Counted from the stretch's first letter, positions 35,378 to 45,344 are shown. The stretch is DNA of 49,083 nucleotides from Bacteroidetes bacterium GWF2_33_38 (GCA_001769505.1 MEOF01000021.1:1-49083), one strand, 5' to 3'. The notes: generated by a model from the sequence alone, not told the origin. Numbers and translations are program-made.

Positions 35378-37506
35378 TAATTCTTACCGTCGAATTTTGG
35401 TTCAATTCCCATGTTATAAAAAGTAAATGCCCAAACATCTGCAGAACTTTCTATTTCTTTCGATGTTGGCTTTCCTGCTCCGTGCCCTGCCATTACATCA
35501 ACCCGAATCATTACAGGATTGGAACCTTTATATTTTTCTTGCAATGTCGCAATATATTTGAATGAGTGGGCAGGAACAACTCTATCGTCGTGGTCTGCCG
35601 TCGTAACAAGAACTGCTGGATATTCAACATTTTCTTTTATGTTATGTAAAGGCGAGTATTTGTAAATATATTTGAATTGGTCAGAATCATCGCTTGAACC
35701 GTAATCTCCAACCCATGACCAACCGATTGTAAATTTGTGGAAGCGAAGCATGTCCATTACGCCAACAGCCGGCAAAGCAACTTTAAACAAATCGGGACGC
35801 TGATTAGTTACTGCACCAACCAACAATCCTCCGTTTGAACCTCCCATTATAGCAAGTTTCTCTGGATTTGTGTATTTTTTATCAATTAAATATTGAGCTG
35901 CACATATAAAATCATTAAATACGTTCTGCTTATTTAACTTTGTTCCTGACTGGTGCCAATTTTCGCCATATTCGCCACCACCTCGTAAATTTGCAACAAC
36001 GTAAACTCCTCCATTTTCCAACCAAACTGTTCGCGATGATTTAAATGAAGGCGTAAGACTAATATTAAATCCCCCATAAGCATACAGCATTGTTGGGTTA
36101 TCGCCGTTTAACTGAACATTTTTGTGATGAACAATGAACAACGGAACTTTTGTACCATCTTTACTTTGAAAGAATTCTTGTTTCACAATGTAATCGTTCT
36201 CATCGAAATCAATTTCAGGCTTGTAATAGACTGACGATTTATCATTCTCGAAATTATATGTATAAATAGTGCCAGGCGATGTGAAAGAAGTAGTTGAATA
36301 AAAAGCTAAACTATTTCCCTTTTTTCCATAAAATCCGTTTACTGAACATAGCGAAGCGAGTTCAATATCTTTTATATAATTTCCATCTGTTGAATAAAGT
36401 TCAAGTTTAGCGTGTGCATCTTTCATATATTGGGCAACAATTTTGTCAGCAATATAAACACAACTTTCCAACACATTTTCTTTTTCAGGAATAATGTCAA
36501 TCCATTTTTCTTCTTGAGGATTTAAAAGGTCAATTTTAATAAGGCGATATTTGGGGGCTTTATAATTTGTTTTAACAAAAACGCTATTTCCATCTACTTC
36601 AACTACGTTAAATTCATTTTCATAATTATCAACAATTGGGATAAATTTGCTTTTTTCATCGGTCAAATTCTTATGGTATAGAGCATTTCCATGTGTTGAC
36701 CCCGACTCATACAAAAAGGCAATATCACTATTGTCGTTTATTTGAACGTTGTATGTTCTCAAAGGCTCTTTTTCATTTTGATAAATAAGTTTGTCATTGT
36801 CTTGTGCTTCTCCAATTTTATGATAGTAGACTTTATGAAACTTATTTTTGTCAGATAAAGCTTTACCTTCCTCTGGTTTATCATACCGACTGTAAAAAAA
36901 ACCATCTTTATACCAAGCAATGCTTGAAAATTTAACCCAATTGATATGGTCTTTTATATCATTTCCGGTTGCTATTTCTTTAACAAAAATTTCGTTCCAA
37001 TCAGAACCTCCACGAGCTATTCCATATGCAAGATATTTCCCATCGTCGGAAATTGCTAAATCTGATAAAGCCACTGTTCCGTCTTCTGATAATTTATTTG
37101 GATCGAGTATAACTGTTGCTTCTGAATCTAGATTATCTAACATATACAACACACTCTGATTTTGTAACCCATTGTTTTTATAATAAAAATATTTCCCACC
37201 TTCAAAAAACGGAGCCGACATTTTAGGAAAATCCCATAATTTTGTCAAACGTTCTTTAATTTTATCTCTGAATGGAATTTTTGACAAATAATCAAAAGTC
37301 AATTGATTTTGTGCTTTTACCCAAGCTTTCGTTTCCTCAGAATTATCATTCTCGAGCCAACGATACGGGTCAGAAACTTTAACTCCAAAATACGTATCAA
37401 CTGTATCAACTTTTTGACTTACAGGATAAATAAAACTTGTTTCATTTTTCTGATTACACGACAAAAACACTCCCATTGCTAGTAAAAATAAGATTGGATT
37501 TTTCAT
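35377..37506 (-). CDS. Prolyl oligopeptidase (S9A), exported lipoprotein
   Basis: This 709-residue serine peptidase cuts short peptides after proline. It has a lipobox-like FLSC (Cys17), so it is probably membrane-anchored in the periplasm or outer membrane, unlike cytosolic relatives. Residues about 30-400 form the seven-bladed propeller cap, starting with the family opening VSDPYRWLENDNSEETKAWV. The alpha/beta-hydrolase domain carries Ser557 in GGSNGG, Asp640/641 in DHDDRVVP and His675 in GHGAG. All catalytic residues are present. It likely finishes peptides released by the C25 and S46 peptidases encoded just beyond. Confidence 0.92.
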   Translation of the reverse strand: MKNPILFLLAMGVFLSCNQKNETSFIYPVSQKVDTVDTYFGVKVSDPYRWLENDNSEETKAWVKAQNQLTFDYLSKIPFRDKIKERLTKLWDFPKMSAPFFEGGKYFYYKNNGLQNQSVLYMLDNLDSEATVILDPNKLSEDGTVALSDLAISDDGKYLAYGIARGGSDWNEIFVKEIATGNDIKDHINWVKFSSIAWYKDGFFYSRYDKPEEGKALSDKNKFHKVYYHKIGEAQDNDKLIYQNEKEPLRTYNVQINDNSDIAFLYESGSTHGNALYHKNLTDEKSKFIPIVDNYENEFNVVEVDGNSVFVKTNYKAPKYRLIKIDLLNPQEEKWIDIIPEKENVLESCVYIADKIVAQYMKDAHAKLELYSTDGNYIKDIELASLCSVNGFYGKKGNSLAFYSTTSFTSPGTIYTYNFENDKSSVYYKPEIDFDENDYIVKQEFFQSKDGTKVPLFIVHHKNVQLNGDNPTMLYAYGGFNISLTPSFKSSRTVWLENGGVYVVANLRGGGEYGENWHQSGTKLNKQNVFNDFICAAQYLIDKKYTNPEKLAIMGGSNGGLLVGAVTNQRPDLFKVALPAVGVMDMLRFHKFTIGWSWVGDYGSSDDSDQFKYIYKYSPLHNIKENVEYPAVLVTTADHDDRVVPAHSFKYIATLQEKYKGSNPVMIRVDVMAGHGAGKPTSKEIESSADVWAFTFYNMGIEPKFDGKN

Positions 37507-37730
37507 AATTTAATTTATAATTAATTGATTATAAATACACTAAATACAACTGACTTGATATGCCATTTGTAAGTTCGTAAAGGTAAAAAAATATATTTTA
37601 TTTAAGCGAAGCTAATGATTGAAATAAATGTTTTATAAAACATTGTGTTAAAATTTACACGAAAGACTTTATTTTTAGATTTATAATCTATATTTTTAAT
37701 AAATTTTATGTAACACCTAAATTAAAAATT

Positions 37731-40700
37731 ATGAAAAAATTGCTACTTTATTCAATCTTCATTTTTTTAACAGCTTTTGTTTACGCTGAAAATGAAAGAG
37801 TTATTAAGCTATCATCCGATGAAGCTTCATTCAAAGTTAACGATAATTCGATTAATGGTTTTTCAGTTTTTAGTAAAATATCTGAAATAAAATCATTTGA
37901 TGTACAAACCAAAAAAGGAGCATTTGCTCAATTTGAAGTTTCCGGATTTGGAAAAAGCTACATTGCAGGAGAACCTAATCTTCCATTATTAAATGAAATG
38001 ATTGAAATTCCACAAGGAGCAAATGTTCAGGTTGAAATTATAAGCTATACAGAAGAAATTATAAATCTTAACGACTATGGAATTTTAAACAAAATTATTC
38101 CTGCACAACCTTCTGTTTTTAAAAATGCAAACCTCGAAGATTTGGAATTCTATTTTAACGAAAGAACCTATAAAACGGATGCTTATGTGAAAACCAGTAT
38201 TGCAAATGTTGAAGTTTTAGGAACTATGAGAGGTGTAAAAATGGGACGTCTTACCATATCTCCATTCCAATATAACCCCGTTCAAAACACCTTAAGAGTT
38301 TTGAATAATTTAGAAGTTCGAGTAACATTTAATAATGTTGACCTTAATAAAGCTAATGCAATTAAAGATAAAAATTATTCTCCTTTCTTCAACACTACTT
38401 TTAGTCGATTTATAAATCATATTGATGCTCCAAACAAAGATTTAATGTCGAAATATCCAATAAAATATTTAATAATAGCCGACAGAATGTTCGAAACAGC
38501 ATTACAACCATTCATTGAATGGAAAACTAAAAAAGGCTTTTATGTAGTTGAATCATATACCGACGAAGCAGCAGTTGGAACAACTACAACTTCAATCAAA
38601 AGCTATATTCAAGGTTTGTATGATGCAGGAACCGTTGAAGATCCTGCTCCAACCTTCTGTTTATTTGTTGGCGACATTGCTCAAATACCTCCTTTTGATG
38701 GAACAACAAATACTCACGTAACCGATTTGTATTATTTTACTTTAGATGGTAGTGGCGACGATTACCCTGAAATGTATTACGGACGTTTTTCGGCAGAAAC
38801 CGTTGACCAACTTCAACCACAAATTGACAAAACCTTAATGGTTGAGCAATACACTATGCCCGACGATGCTTATTTGAATGATGTTTTAATGATTGCCGGT
38901 GCCGATGCTACTTATGCACCAACTCATGGTAACGGACAAATTTATTACGGAACCGAAAATTATTTTAATGTTGCTCATGGACTTACATCGGCAACTTATT
39001 TTTATCCTGAATCCGAAACAAGTGACGCTGCAATAATTCAAGATATAAGCAACGGACTTGCCTTTGCAAACTATACCGCTCATTGCGATTGGAATATGTG
39101 GTATGACCCTCAATTCCTGATTTCTGATGTAGCGGGATTACAAAATGCAAATGAATATCCATTTATGATTGGAAACTGCTGTCTATCAAATAAATTTGAT
39201 GAAGATGCTTGTTTGGGAGAAACATTGCTCAGAACAGCAAACAAAGGAGCTGTAGCTTATATAGGAGGTTCAAACAGTACTTTATGGGACGAAGATTTTT
39301 ATTGGGGAGTTGGTTATAGAGCTACCGTTACTTCAACACCTACTTACGATGCTTCAAAACTTGGAGCTTACGATAGACTTTGGCATGAAAACGGAGAATC
39401 AACCGACGATTGGTACACCACTGCAGGTCAAGTTTTAAATTCAGGAAACTTAGCTGTTACTCAAGGTGCTACAAGCAATGTATTATATTATTGGGAAATT
39501 TATCATTTAATGGGCGACCCATCTTTGATGCCTTACATTGGAATCCCTAGCGATTTGTCGATTTCTTATTCATCATCTACACCTGTTGGAACACCAAGTT
39601 TAACAGTTACAACTGAAGCTCATGCTTATGTCGCTTTATCTTACAATGGGGTTTTGTACGATGTAAAATTAGCCGATGCAACTGGTGTTGTTTCCTTAGA
39701 TATTTCGGGTTTAACAATGCCTTGTACTGCAGACATTGTTGCCACAAAACAATTTAGAAAACCTTATGTTGGCACTCTAACAATTGTTCCAAATAATTCA
39801 GCTTATGTTGTATATAATTCTCACTCAATAAATGATGCAAGTGGAAATAATAATGGTTTAGCTGATTACAATGAGTCAATTCTATTAAATGTTGCATTAA
39901 AGAATGTTGGTATTGTAGATGCAACAAATGTTGAAGCAATTCTTCAAACAGCCGATGCAAATGTTACCATAACTGATAATACCGAAACATATGGCACAAT
40001 TACAGCAAATAACACGATTTCGATTGCAGATGCTTTTGCCTTTACTATAGCTGACGATGTTACAGATCAATATCCAGTTCAGTTTAGTTTGGTTGTTACC
40101 GATGCTAACGATAGCACTTGGACAACAAATTTCAATATCGTAGTTAATGCTCCTGAATTAGCTTTATCGTTTGTGAATGTTGACGATGGAGCTGGAAATT
40201 CAAATGGAAATTTAGACCCTGCTGAAGATGTGATGTTGAACGTATTAGGAACGAACAATGGTGCTGCAAGTACTGTTTCAGGAACTTGCACTATTGCTAC
40301 AGCAAGCCCATATGTTACCATAAACACTAGTTCGGTTGTAGTTCCGGTAATTGCTTCTTTAGGAACAACTCCACTAGCATTTAGTATTACAATCGACCCA
40401 TCCACTCCAATAGGAACATCTATTGACTTTACTTTCGATTTAGTTGCTGGAAATTATACAGCTCAATTGAACAAAACTTTAAAAGTTGGATTAATTGTAG
40501 AAGATTGGGAATCAAACGATTTTTCTAGTTACGATTGGACAAATGGAACATTACCTTGGATTATCACTTCAGGAAATGCTTACGAAGGAACTTTTGCAGC
40601 TCAATCAGCCGATATTACTGATGATGAAACAACAACTCTTGACCTTACTTTATTTGTTCTAAACAATGATAGCATTTCTTTCTACAAAAAAGTTTCTTCG

Positions 40701-41897
40701 GAAAGTGGTTATGATTTTATGAAATTTTTTATCGATAATGTTGAGCAAGACAGTTGGAGCGGTAGCATTGATTGGTCTCTTGAGCAATATGCTGTTACCT
40801 CAGGCTTACACACGTTCAAATGGTCATATGAAAAAGATGGCTCTGTTGATAGTGGCGACGATAATGCGATGATAGATTATATTTTATTACCAGTGTTTGA
40901 TGATTCAGGAAATAATCTACCTGAATTTACTTCAACCCCAACTACAATGGCTTTGAGCGACTTTGTTTATACATATAACGTTGTTGTTACTGACGAAGAT
41001 CTTGCTGATGTAGTTACAATTACATCGACAAGTTTACCAACTTGGTTAACATTAACCGATAATGGAAACAGAACAGCAACATTAACAGGAACACCATCTG
41101 CTTCTGACGCAGGAATGCATAGTATAACTCTAAATGCAAATGATGGTACAGTAAGTATCCCTCAAACTTTTAGTATTGCCGTAGACTTAAATATTGAAGA
41201 TTGGGAAAGCAATTCGTTTACAGCATTCGATTGGGCTACAACAGGAGCAATGCCTTGGACGATTGTTACTGATGATTCGTACTCAGGAACTTATTCTGCC
41301 AAATCAGGAGCAATTACCGGTGGCGAAACATCTACTCTTACTATTATTTTGCAAGTAACAGCACCTGAGAATTTAGAGTTTTACAAAAAAGTATCAAGTG
41401 AATTTGACTATGACTTTTTAACATTTAATATCGATGGAACAGAAGAAGGTAGTTGGAGTGGCGATGTTGATTGGTCGCTAGAAAGCTATCCTACCGATAC
41501 CGGAAGCCATACTTTCGAATGGGTTTATTCAAAAGATGGTTCTGTTGACGATGGAAGCGACTGTGCTTGGATTGACTTTTTAGTATTGCCTGCATTCGAC
41601 GATGCTACATTTATTGAGTCTAAAAATGGAATGCCAACTGATGTTAGATTCAATATTTATCCAAATCCTGTTACATACTACACAAATTTAGAATTTAGCA
41701 TTCAAGAAAAATCTGATATAAAAATTGAAATTAGCAACATTACAGGTAGCGTAATTCATTCAGTTGTGAATACTGAAATGAACTCAGGTGTTCACAAAGT
41801 TCATTTCGACACATCTAGTTTATCATCTGGAATTTACTTCTGTAATTTACATGTAAACGACTACGTAATTACTAAAAAATTAATAATTACTAAATAA
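37731..41897 (+). CDS. C25-family (gingipain-like) cysteine peptidase with T9SS type A domain
   Basis: This 1388-residue secreted protease has a signal peptide (MKKLLLYSIFIFLTAFVYA), a prodomain to about residue 230, and a C25 catalytic domain. The catalytic His is His451 (NYTAHCDW) and the Cys is 483 or 484 (GNCCLSNKFDE). Beta-rich Ig-like domains follow. A duplicated jelly-roll unit (about 923-1060 and 1155-1300, each opening with EDWES) flanks a cadherin-like repeat. The end is a T9SS type A domain (NIYPNPVTYYTNLEF, SSGIYFCNLH, TKKLIITK). Gingipains degrade extracellular proteins; cleavage specificity here is unknown. It is followed by a terminator and then the S46 peptidase gene. Confidence 0.92.
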   Translation: MKKLLLYSIFIFLTAFVYAENERVIKLSSDEASFKVNDNSINGFSVFSKISEIKSFDVQTKKGAFAQFEVSGFGKSYIAGEPNLPLLNEMIEIPQGANVQVEIISYTEEIINLNDYGILNKIIPAQPSVFKNANLEDLEFYFNERTYKTDAYVKTSIANVEVLGTMRGVKMGRLTISPFQYNPVQNTLRVLNNLEVRVTFNNVDLNKANAIKDKNYSPFFNTTFSRFINHIDAPNKDLMSKYPIKYLIIADRMFETALQPFIEWKTKKGFYVVESYTDEAAVGTTTTSIKSYIQGLYDAGTVEDPAPTFCLFVGDIAQIPPFDGTTNTHVTDLYYFTLDGSGDDYPEMYYGRFSAETVDQLQPQIDKTLMVEQYTMPDDAYLNDVLMIAGADATYAPTHGNGQIYYGTENYFNVAHGLTSATYFYPESETSDAAIIQDISNGLAFANYTAHCDWNMWYDPQFLISDVAGLQNANEYPFMIGNCCLSNKFDEDACLGETLLRTANKGAVAYIGGSNSTLWDEDFYWGVGYRATVTSTPTYDASKLGAYDRLWHENGESTDDWYTTAGQVLNSGNLAVTQGATSNVLYYWEIYHLMGDPSLMPYIGIPSDLSISYSSSTPVGTPSLTVTTEAHAYVALSYNGVLYDVKLADATGVVSLDISGLTMPCTADIVATKQFRKPYVGTLTIVPNNSAYVVYNSHSINDASGNNNGLADYNESILLNVALKNVGIVDATNVEAILQTADANVTITDNTETYGTITANNTISIADAFAFTIADDVTDQYPVQFSLVVTDANDSTWTTNFNIVVNAPELALSFVNVDDGAGNSNGNLDPAEDVMLNVLGTNNGAASTVSGTCTIATASPYVTINTSSVVVPVIASLGTTPLAFSITIDPSTPIGTSIDFTFDLVAGNYTAQLNKTLKVGLIVEDWESNDFSSYDWTNGTLPWIITSGNAYEGTFAAQSADITDDETTTLDLTLFVLNNDSISFYKKVSSESGYDFMKFFIDNVEQDSWSGSIDWSLEQYAVTSGLHTFKWSYEKDGSVDSGDDNAMIDYILLPVFDDSGNNLPEFTSTPTTMALSDFVYTYNVVVTDEDLADVVTITSTSLPTWLTLTDNGNRTATLTGTPSASDAGMHSITLNANDGTVSIPQTFSIAVDLNIEDWESNSFTAFDWATTGAMPWTIVTDDSYSGTYSAKSGAITGGETSTLTIILQVTAPENLEFYKKVSSEFDYDFLTFNIDGTEEGSWSGDVDWSLESYPTDTGSHTFEWVYSKDGSVDDGSDCAWIDFLVLPAFDDATFIESKNGMPTDVRFNIYPNPVTYYTNLEFSIQEKSDIKIEISNITGSVIHSVVNTEMNSGVHKVHFDTSSLSSGIYFCNLHVNDYVITKKLIITK

Positions 41898-41906
41898 TTT
41901 TTATCA

Positions 41907-41935
41907 AGAAAGGGGGTTCGCCTCCTTTCTGTTTT
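41907..41935 (+). terminator. Rho-independent terminator after the C25 peptidase gene
   Basis: AGAAAGG (41907-41913) pairs with CCTTTCT (41924-41930), with inner GG/CC pairs around a TTCG loop, followed by GTTTT, 10 nt after the stop codon. Confidence 0.7.
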
Positions 41936-41954
41936 AACATATAATTTTATACCT

Positions 41955-44105
41955 ATGATTAATAAAGTACTTTCAAGCATTATTGTTTTTATTTTGCTGT
42001 TTAATGTATCAGCTAAAGCTGATGAAGGTATGTGGATTCCAATGCTTCTCGATAAGAAGTATGACGAAATGAAAAAATTGGGATTAAAACTTACTGCCGA
42101 AGATTTGTACAGTATTAATCATTCGTCGCTAAAAGATGCGATAATTCAGTTTGGGAATGGCTGCACTGGAGAAATTATATCAGCCGAAGGTCTGATATTA
42201 ACCAACCACCATTGTGGTTATGGACAAATACAATCACACAGTAGTGTCGAACACGATTATTTAACCGATGGTTTTTGGGCAATGACTAGAGCCGAGGAAC
42301 TTCCAAATGATGGTCTTGTTGCTAAATTCTTAGTTCGAATCGAAGACGTTACTGCTCAAATATTACCAAGCTTAAGCGATACATTAAGTGAAAGAGAAAG
42401 AGCTCGCAAAATACACGAAATTTCTTTAGAAATTGAGAAAAAATCGGTTGAAGGAACTCATTACAACGCAGTAGTTAAAGATTTTTTCGATGGAAATCAA
42501 TATTTTGTTTATATCTACGAAATATTCAAAGATGTTCGCTTAGTTGGAGCTCCACCATCATCAATTGGAAAATTTGGTGGCGATACCGATAACTGGATGT
42601 GGCCACGTCATACAGGAGATTTTAGCATGTTTAGAGTATATATGGCTCCCGACGGAAGTCCAGCTGAATATTCAAGTCAAAATATCCCTTATAAACCCAA
42701 ACATCATCTACCTGTTAAACTTTCTGGCGTAAAAAAAGACGATTATGCTATGATTATGGGATATCCAGGAAGAACAAATCGATATTTAAGTTCACAAGGC
42801 GTACAAGACGCTATTGATTCTCAAAACCCAACGGTTGTTAAAATCAGAGATAAAAAGTTAGAAATTCTTCGCGAGAAAATGAATAACAGCGATGAAATTC
42901 GTATTAAATATGCTTCAAAATATGCTCGCACCAGCAATTATTGGAAATATTTCATTGGACAAACCAAGCAACTAAAAAACAATCATGTTTTTGATAAGAA
43001 AAAAGCACTTGAGGACGAGTTCTCTTCTTGGATTTTATCTGACGAAAATCGAAAACAAAAATATGGGAATGTTCTCGCAGAGCTTGATGAAACGTATAAG
43101 TCGCTGAAAGATTTTAATGTTCTTCGTAAATACTCAACCGAAGCAGCATTGACAGGTGTTGATTTGCTAGATTTTGCCGATTATTTCAGAACATTGTACA
43201 TTGCATTAAAAGACAATAAAACCGATAAAATTGAAGAACAAAAAGCATTTTTACTTTCAATGCTTGACAATTTTTACAAAGATTACGATTTAGAAACCGA
43301 TAAACTAATATTCAAGAATCTGCTAGAAATGTTTTACAAAGACATTCCAGAAACATCACATCCTAGTATATTTTCGACAATAAAATCAAAGTACAAAGGC
43401 GATTTCGAAAAATTTACAAACTATGCATATTCAAAAACCATTTTTACTAATAAAGATGATGTTAAAGCTTTTTTAGCCAATCCATGTATTAAAACATTAG
43501 ATAAAGACGAAATTTTTTCGACAATGAAATCTATTTCAAATAAACTAGGTGAAGAAAGCAAAAAAAGTATGGTTTTTATCGAAAAACAAGAGAAAGCAAA
43601 ACGTCTTTTTATGGAAGGATTGATGGAAATGAAAAATGATGTATTCTTTTATCCAAATGCAAATTCATCGATGAGACTAACATATGGAACGGTTCAAAAC
43701 TACGAACCTAGAGATGCTGTATATTATAACTATTTCACAACCATCGACGGCATTATGCAAAAAGATGATGCAAGCAATTACGACTTCAATGTTCCAGCTA
43801 AACTAAAACAACTTTACGAAACAAAAGATTATGGTCAGTATGGCGAAGATGGAACATTAAAGGTTTGTTTTTTAACCAATAATGATATTACAGGAGGAAA
43901 CTCTGGCAGTCCGGTAATCGGAGCAAATGGAGAACTAATTGGTTTAGCTTTCGACGGAAATTGGGAAGCCATGAGCGGAGATATTTCTTTTGAGCCCAGT
44001 GTTCAACGAACCATTTGTGTCGATATTCGATATGTATTGTTCATTGTTGATAAATTCGCAGGAGCAAAACATTTAGTTGATGAAATGACTGTTTTTAAAG
44101 AATAA
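41955..44105 (+). CDS. dpp7: S46 dipeptidyl peptidase, DPP7 type
   Basis: This 716-residue exported serine peptidase removes N-terminal dipeptides. It has a signal peptide (to about ...NVSAKA), a chymotrypsin-like fold split by a helical domain, and the triad His85 (TNHHC), Asp222 (RHTGDF) and Ser650 (GGNSGSP). Residue 668 in AFDGNWE is Gly. In this family Gly at this place marks DPP7 (hydrophobic P1), while Arg marks DPP11 (acidic P1), so I call DPP7. It probably works in the periplasm on peptides made by the C25 protease encoded just upstream. The start ATG lies in a good context 20 nt after the terminator. Confidence 0.92.
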   Translation: MINKVLSSIIVFILLFNVSAKADEGMWIPMLLDKKYDEMKKLGLKLTAEDLYSINHSSLKDAIIQFGNGCTGEIISAEGLILTNHHCGYGQIQSHSSVEHDYLTDGFWAMTRAEELPNDGLVAKFLVRIEDVTAQILPSLSDTLSERERARKIHEISLEIEKKSVEGTHYNAVVKDFFDGNQYFVYIYEIFKDVRLVGAPPSSIGKFGGDTDNWMWPRHTGDFSMFRVYMAPDGSPAEYSSQNIPYKPKHHLPVKLSGVKKDDYAMIMGYPGRTNRYLSSQGVQDAIDSQNPTVVKIRDKKLEILREKMNNSDEIRIKYASKYARTSNYWKYFIGQTKQLKNNHVFDKKKALEDEFSSWILSDENRKQKYGNVLAELDETYKSLKDFNVLRKYSTEAALTGVDLLDFADYFRTLYIALKDNKTDKIEEQKAFLLSMLDNFYKDYDLETDKLIFKNLLEMFYKDIPETSHPSIFSTIKSKYKGDFEKFTNYAYSKTIFTNKDDVKAFLANPCIKTLDKDEIFSTMKSISNKLGEESKKSMVFIEKQEKAKRLFMEGLMEMKNDVFFYPNANSSMRLTYGTVQNYEPRDAVYYNYFTTIDGIMQKDDASNYDFNVPAKLKQLYETKDYGQYGEDGTLKVCFLTNNDITGGNSGSPVIGANGELIGLAFDGNWEAMSGDISFEPSVQRTICVDIRYVLFIVDKFAGAKHLVDEMTVFKE

Positions 44106-44126
44106 ATAGTTAACAACATCAACAAA

Positions 44127-44165
44127 AGGCAATGTGGTATAAAGCAACATTTTACTACATTGCTT
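44127..44165. repeat. Hairpin after the dpp7 gene
   Basis: GCAATGTGGTA (44129-44139) pairs with TACTACATTGC (44153-44163) with one G-U pair and can be extended by two more pairs. No T-run follows, so it is a REP-like palindrome or a weak terminator. Confidence 0.4.
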
Positions 44166-44172
44166 CCAAATC

Positions 44173-44205
44173 TTGTTTTCAAGCAGAGTTTCAATTCCTT
44201 TGAAC
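44173..44205 (+). repeat. 33-bp direct repeat, copy 1
   Basis: The segment starts TTGTTTTCAAGCAGAG and matches 44837-44869 at 31 of 33 bases in the same orientation. The right half is a small palindrome (TTCAA...TTGAA). It is followed by further small hairpins, such as CTGCGT/ACGCAG, up to about 44245. Confidence 0.6.
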
Positions 44206-44285
44206 ACTGCGTTCAATTACGCAGCGTCCCTAAAGGAGACACTGCTGGGAAGGAAAGTAGTAAGTATTACATAACATAAAAACAA

Positions 44286-44786
44286 ATGAGCCAATTAACA
44301 AAAGCAGAGAAAATACTAAATGACCCTTTAAGTGAGACTAGTCGCAAAGCAAGAAAATTTTTGTTAGGAGGAAGTTTAATCGGATTAATGATATATTATT
44401 CAAATTTAATTCCAACTAAAATATCTGCTTTAGGTTTTGAATTTAACGAAGTAAATCAAACAGGTTTTATAACAGTTTTATCTTTAGTAATTCTTTTTTA
44501 TTTAATGACATTTATAATATATGCTTCATCAGACTTTTTGAAATGGCGTATATCTATAATTGAGACCTCAAAATCAAAGATTCAAGAACATATTAGAAAT
44601 AATAAAGGTTTTTTCCTACCAAATTCACCAGAGATGGAAGTTCATAAGGTAGAGCAAGTGTTTTTTGAGAAATATAAACAGTTGTATGGTTCTTCTACTA
44701 TCATCTCTTATATTCGCATACTAATAGACATAATTTTTCCTATTATTCTAAGCTTGTTTATAGCTATAAAACTCTTAATTAAATAA
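44286..44786 (+). CDS. Orphan membrane protein
   Basis: This 166-residue protein has three predicted membrane helices: KFLLGGSLIGLMIYYSNL, TGFITVLSLVILFYLMTFIIYA and a C-terminal IRILIDIIFPIILSLFIAIKLLIK. A soluble basic loop of about 50 residues separates the second and third. I do not recognise the family. It sits alone between the two copies of a 33-bp direct repeat (44173-44205 and 44837-44869), in repeat-rich DNA. Its reading frame and start look normal, so expression is plausible, but its role is unknown. Confidence 0.6.
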   Translation: MSQLTKAEKILNDPLSETSRKARKFLLGGSLIGLMIYYSNLIPTKISALGFEFNEVNQTGFITVLSLVILFYLMTFIIYASSDFLKWRISIIETSKSKIQEHIRNNKGFFLPNSPEMEVHKVEQVFFEKYKQLYGSSTIISYIRILIDIIFPIILSLFIAIKLLIK

Positions 44787-44836
44787 TATGAAGAGGTTCA
44801 TATAAACTAAATTATAAAAAAAATGAATATAGAATA

Positions 44837-44869
44837 TTGTTTTCAAGCAGAGTTTCAATTTCATTGAAC
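44837..44869 (+). repeat. 33-bp direct repeat, copy 2
   Basis: This matches 44173-44205 with two mismatches, 664 bp downstream and in the same orientation. Here the right half gives a clear hairpin, GTTTCAAT/ATTGAAC. Confidence 0.6.
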
Positions 44870-44870
44870 T

Positions 44871-45235
44871 CCCCCTCGCTACCTCAAGGCTCTGCCTTGT
44901 GGTATATAAGATTACAAGCATTTTGCATTATCCCCTCTCTCGCAAGCATCCGCTTGTGATTTTTATTATTGTAACAACTCAACATATATCATTCCTTTTT
45001 AATCTAAAGCACTTTTCCGGTAAATAAATCAATCCTATTTACGATTGTAAATGTTACAAAATACGGTTTTGTCTAGTCTTTAAATTTGTACGCCCTGCTC
45101 ATTTCATTACAAATATATACACTTTTTTTAAGGCTCACAAGCGGACGCATGCGAGATAGGGGGGAAAACAATATATTGTAAAATATATTCAACATATTTT
45201 ATTAACGCAATGCTGAGCCTTGAGATAGTCGGGGA
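44871..45235. repeat. Inverted pair of REP-like hairpin modules (REPIN-like)
   Basis: This gap (44787-45344) has no gene. Two modules occur twice in opposite orientation. Module 1 is at 44871-44902 (CTCAAGGC TCT GCCTTG hairpin) and, inverted, at 45204-45235 (GAGCCTTGAGATAG). Module 2 is at 44931-44959 (CTCGCAAGC ATCC GCTTGTG hairpin) and, inverted, at 45135-45164. The two halves are about 175 nt apart. All four share a CCCC...CTC...CTTG theme. They look like dispersed palindromic repeats, not coding DNA. Confidence 0.6.
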
Positions 45236-45282
45236 TTTTATTAGAAACATTAATACGATAGTTTTGAAAAAATTCGTATTCA

Positions 45283-45290
45283 TAAATTTG
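45283..45290 (+). promoter_or_regulatory. Candidate -7 box for the lipoprotein gene at 45345
   Basis: TAAATTTG fits TAnnTTTG; TTTG at 45263-45266 is a possible -33 box, though the 16-nt gap is a little short. The leader would be about 48 nt. Confidence 0.45.
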
Positions 45291-45344
45291 CCTTAAATTA
45301 GAATTTTATTTATCTTCGAATACTAACATTTTATTTTTTGATTT

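Noticed and set aside
44173-44869. CRISPR-like repeat containing GTTTCAATTCC
   Set aside because: Only two copies, 664 bp apart with a gene in between, no regular spacers and no cas genes.
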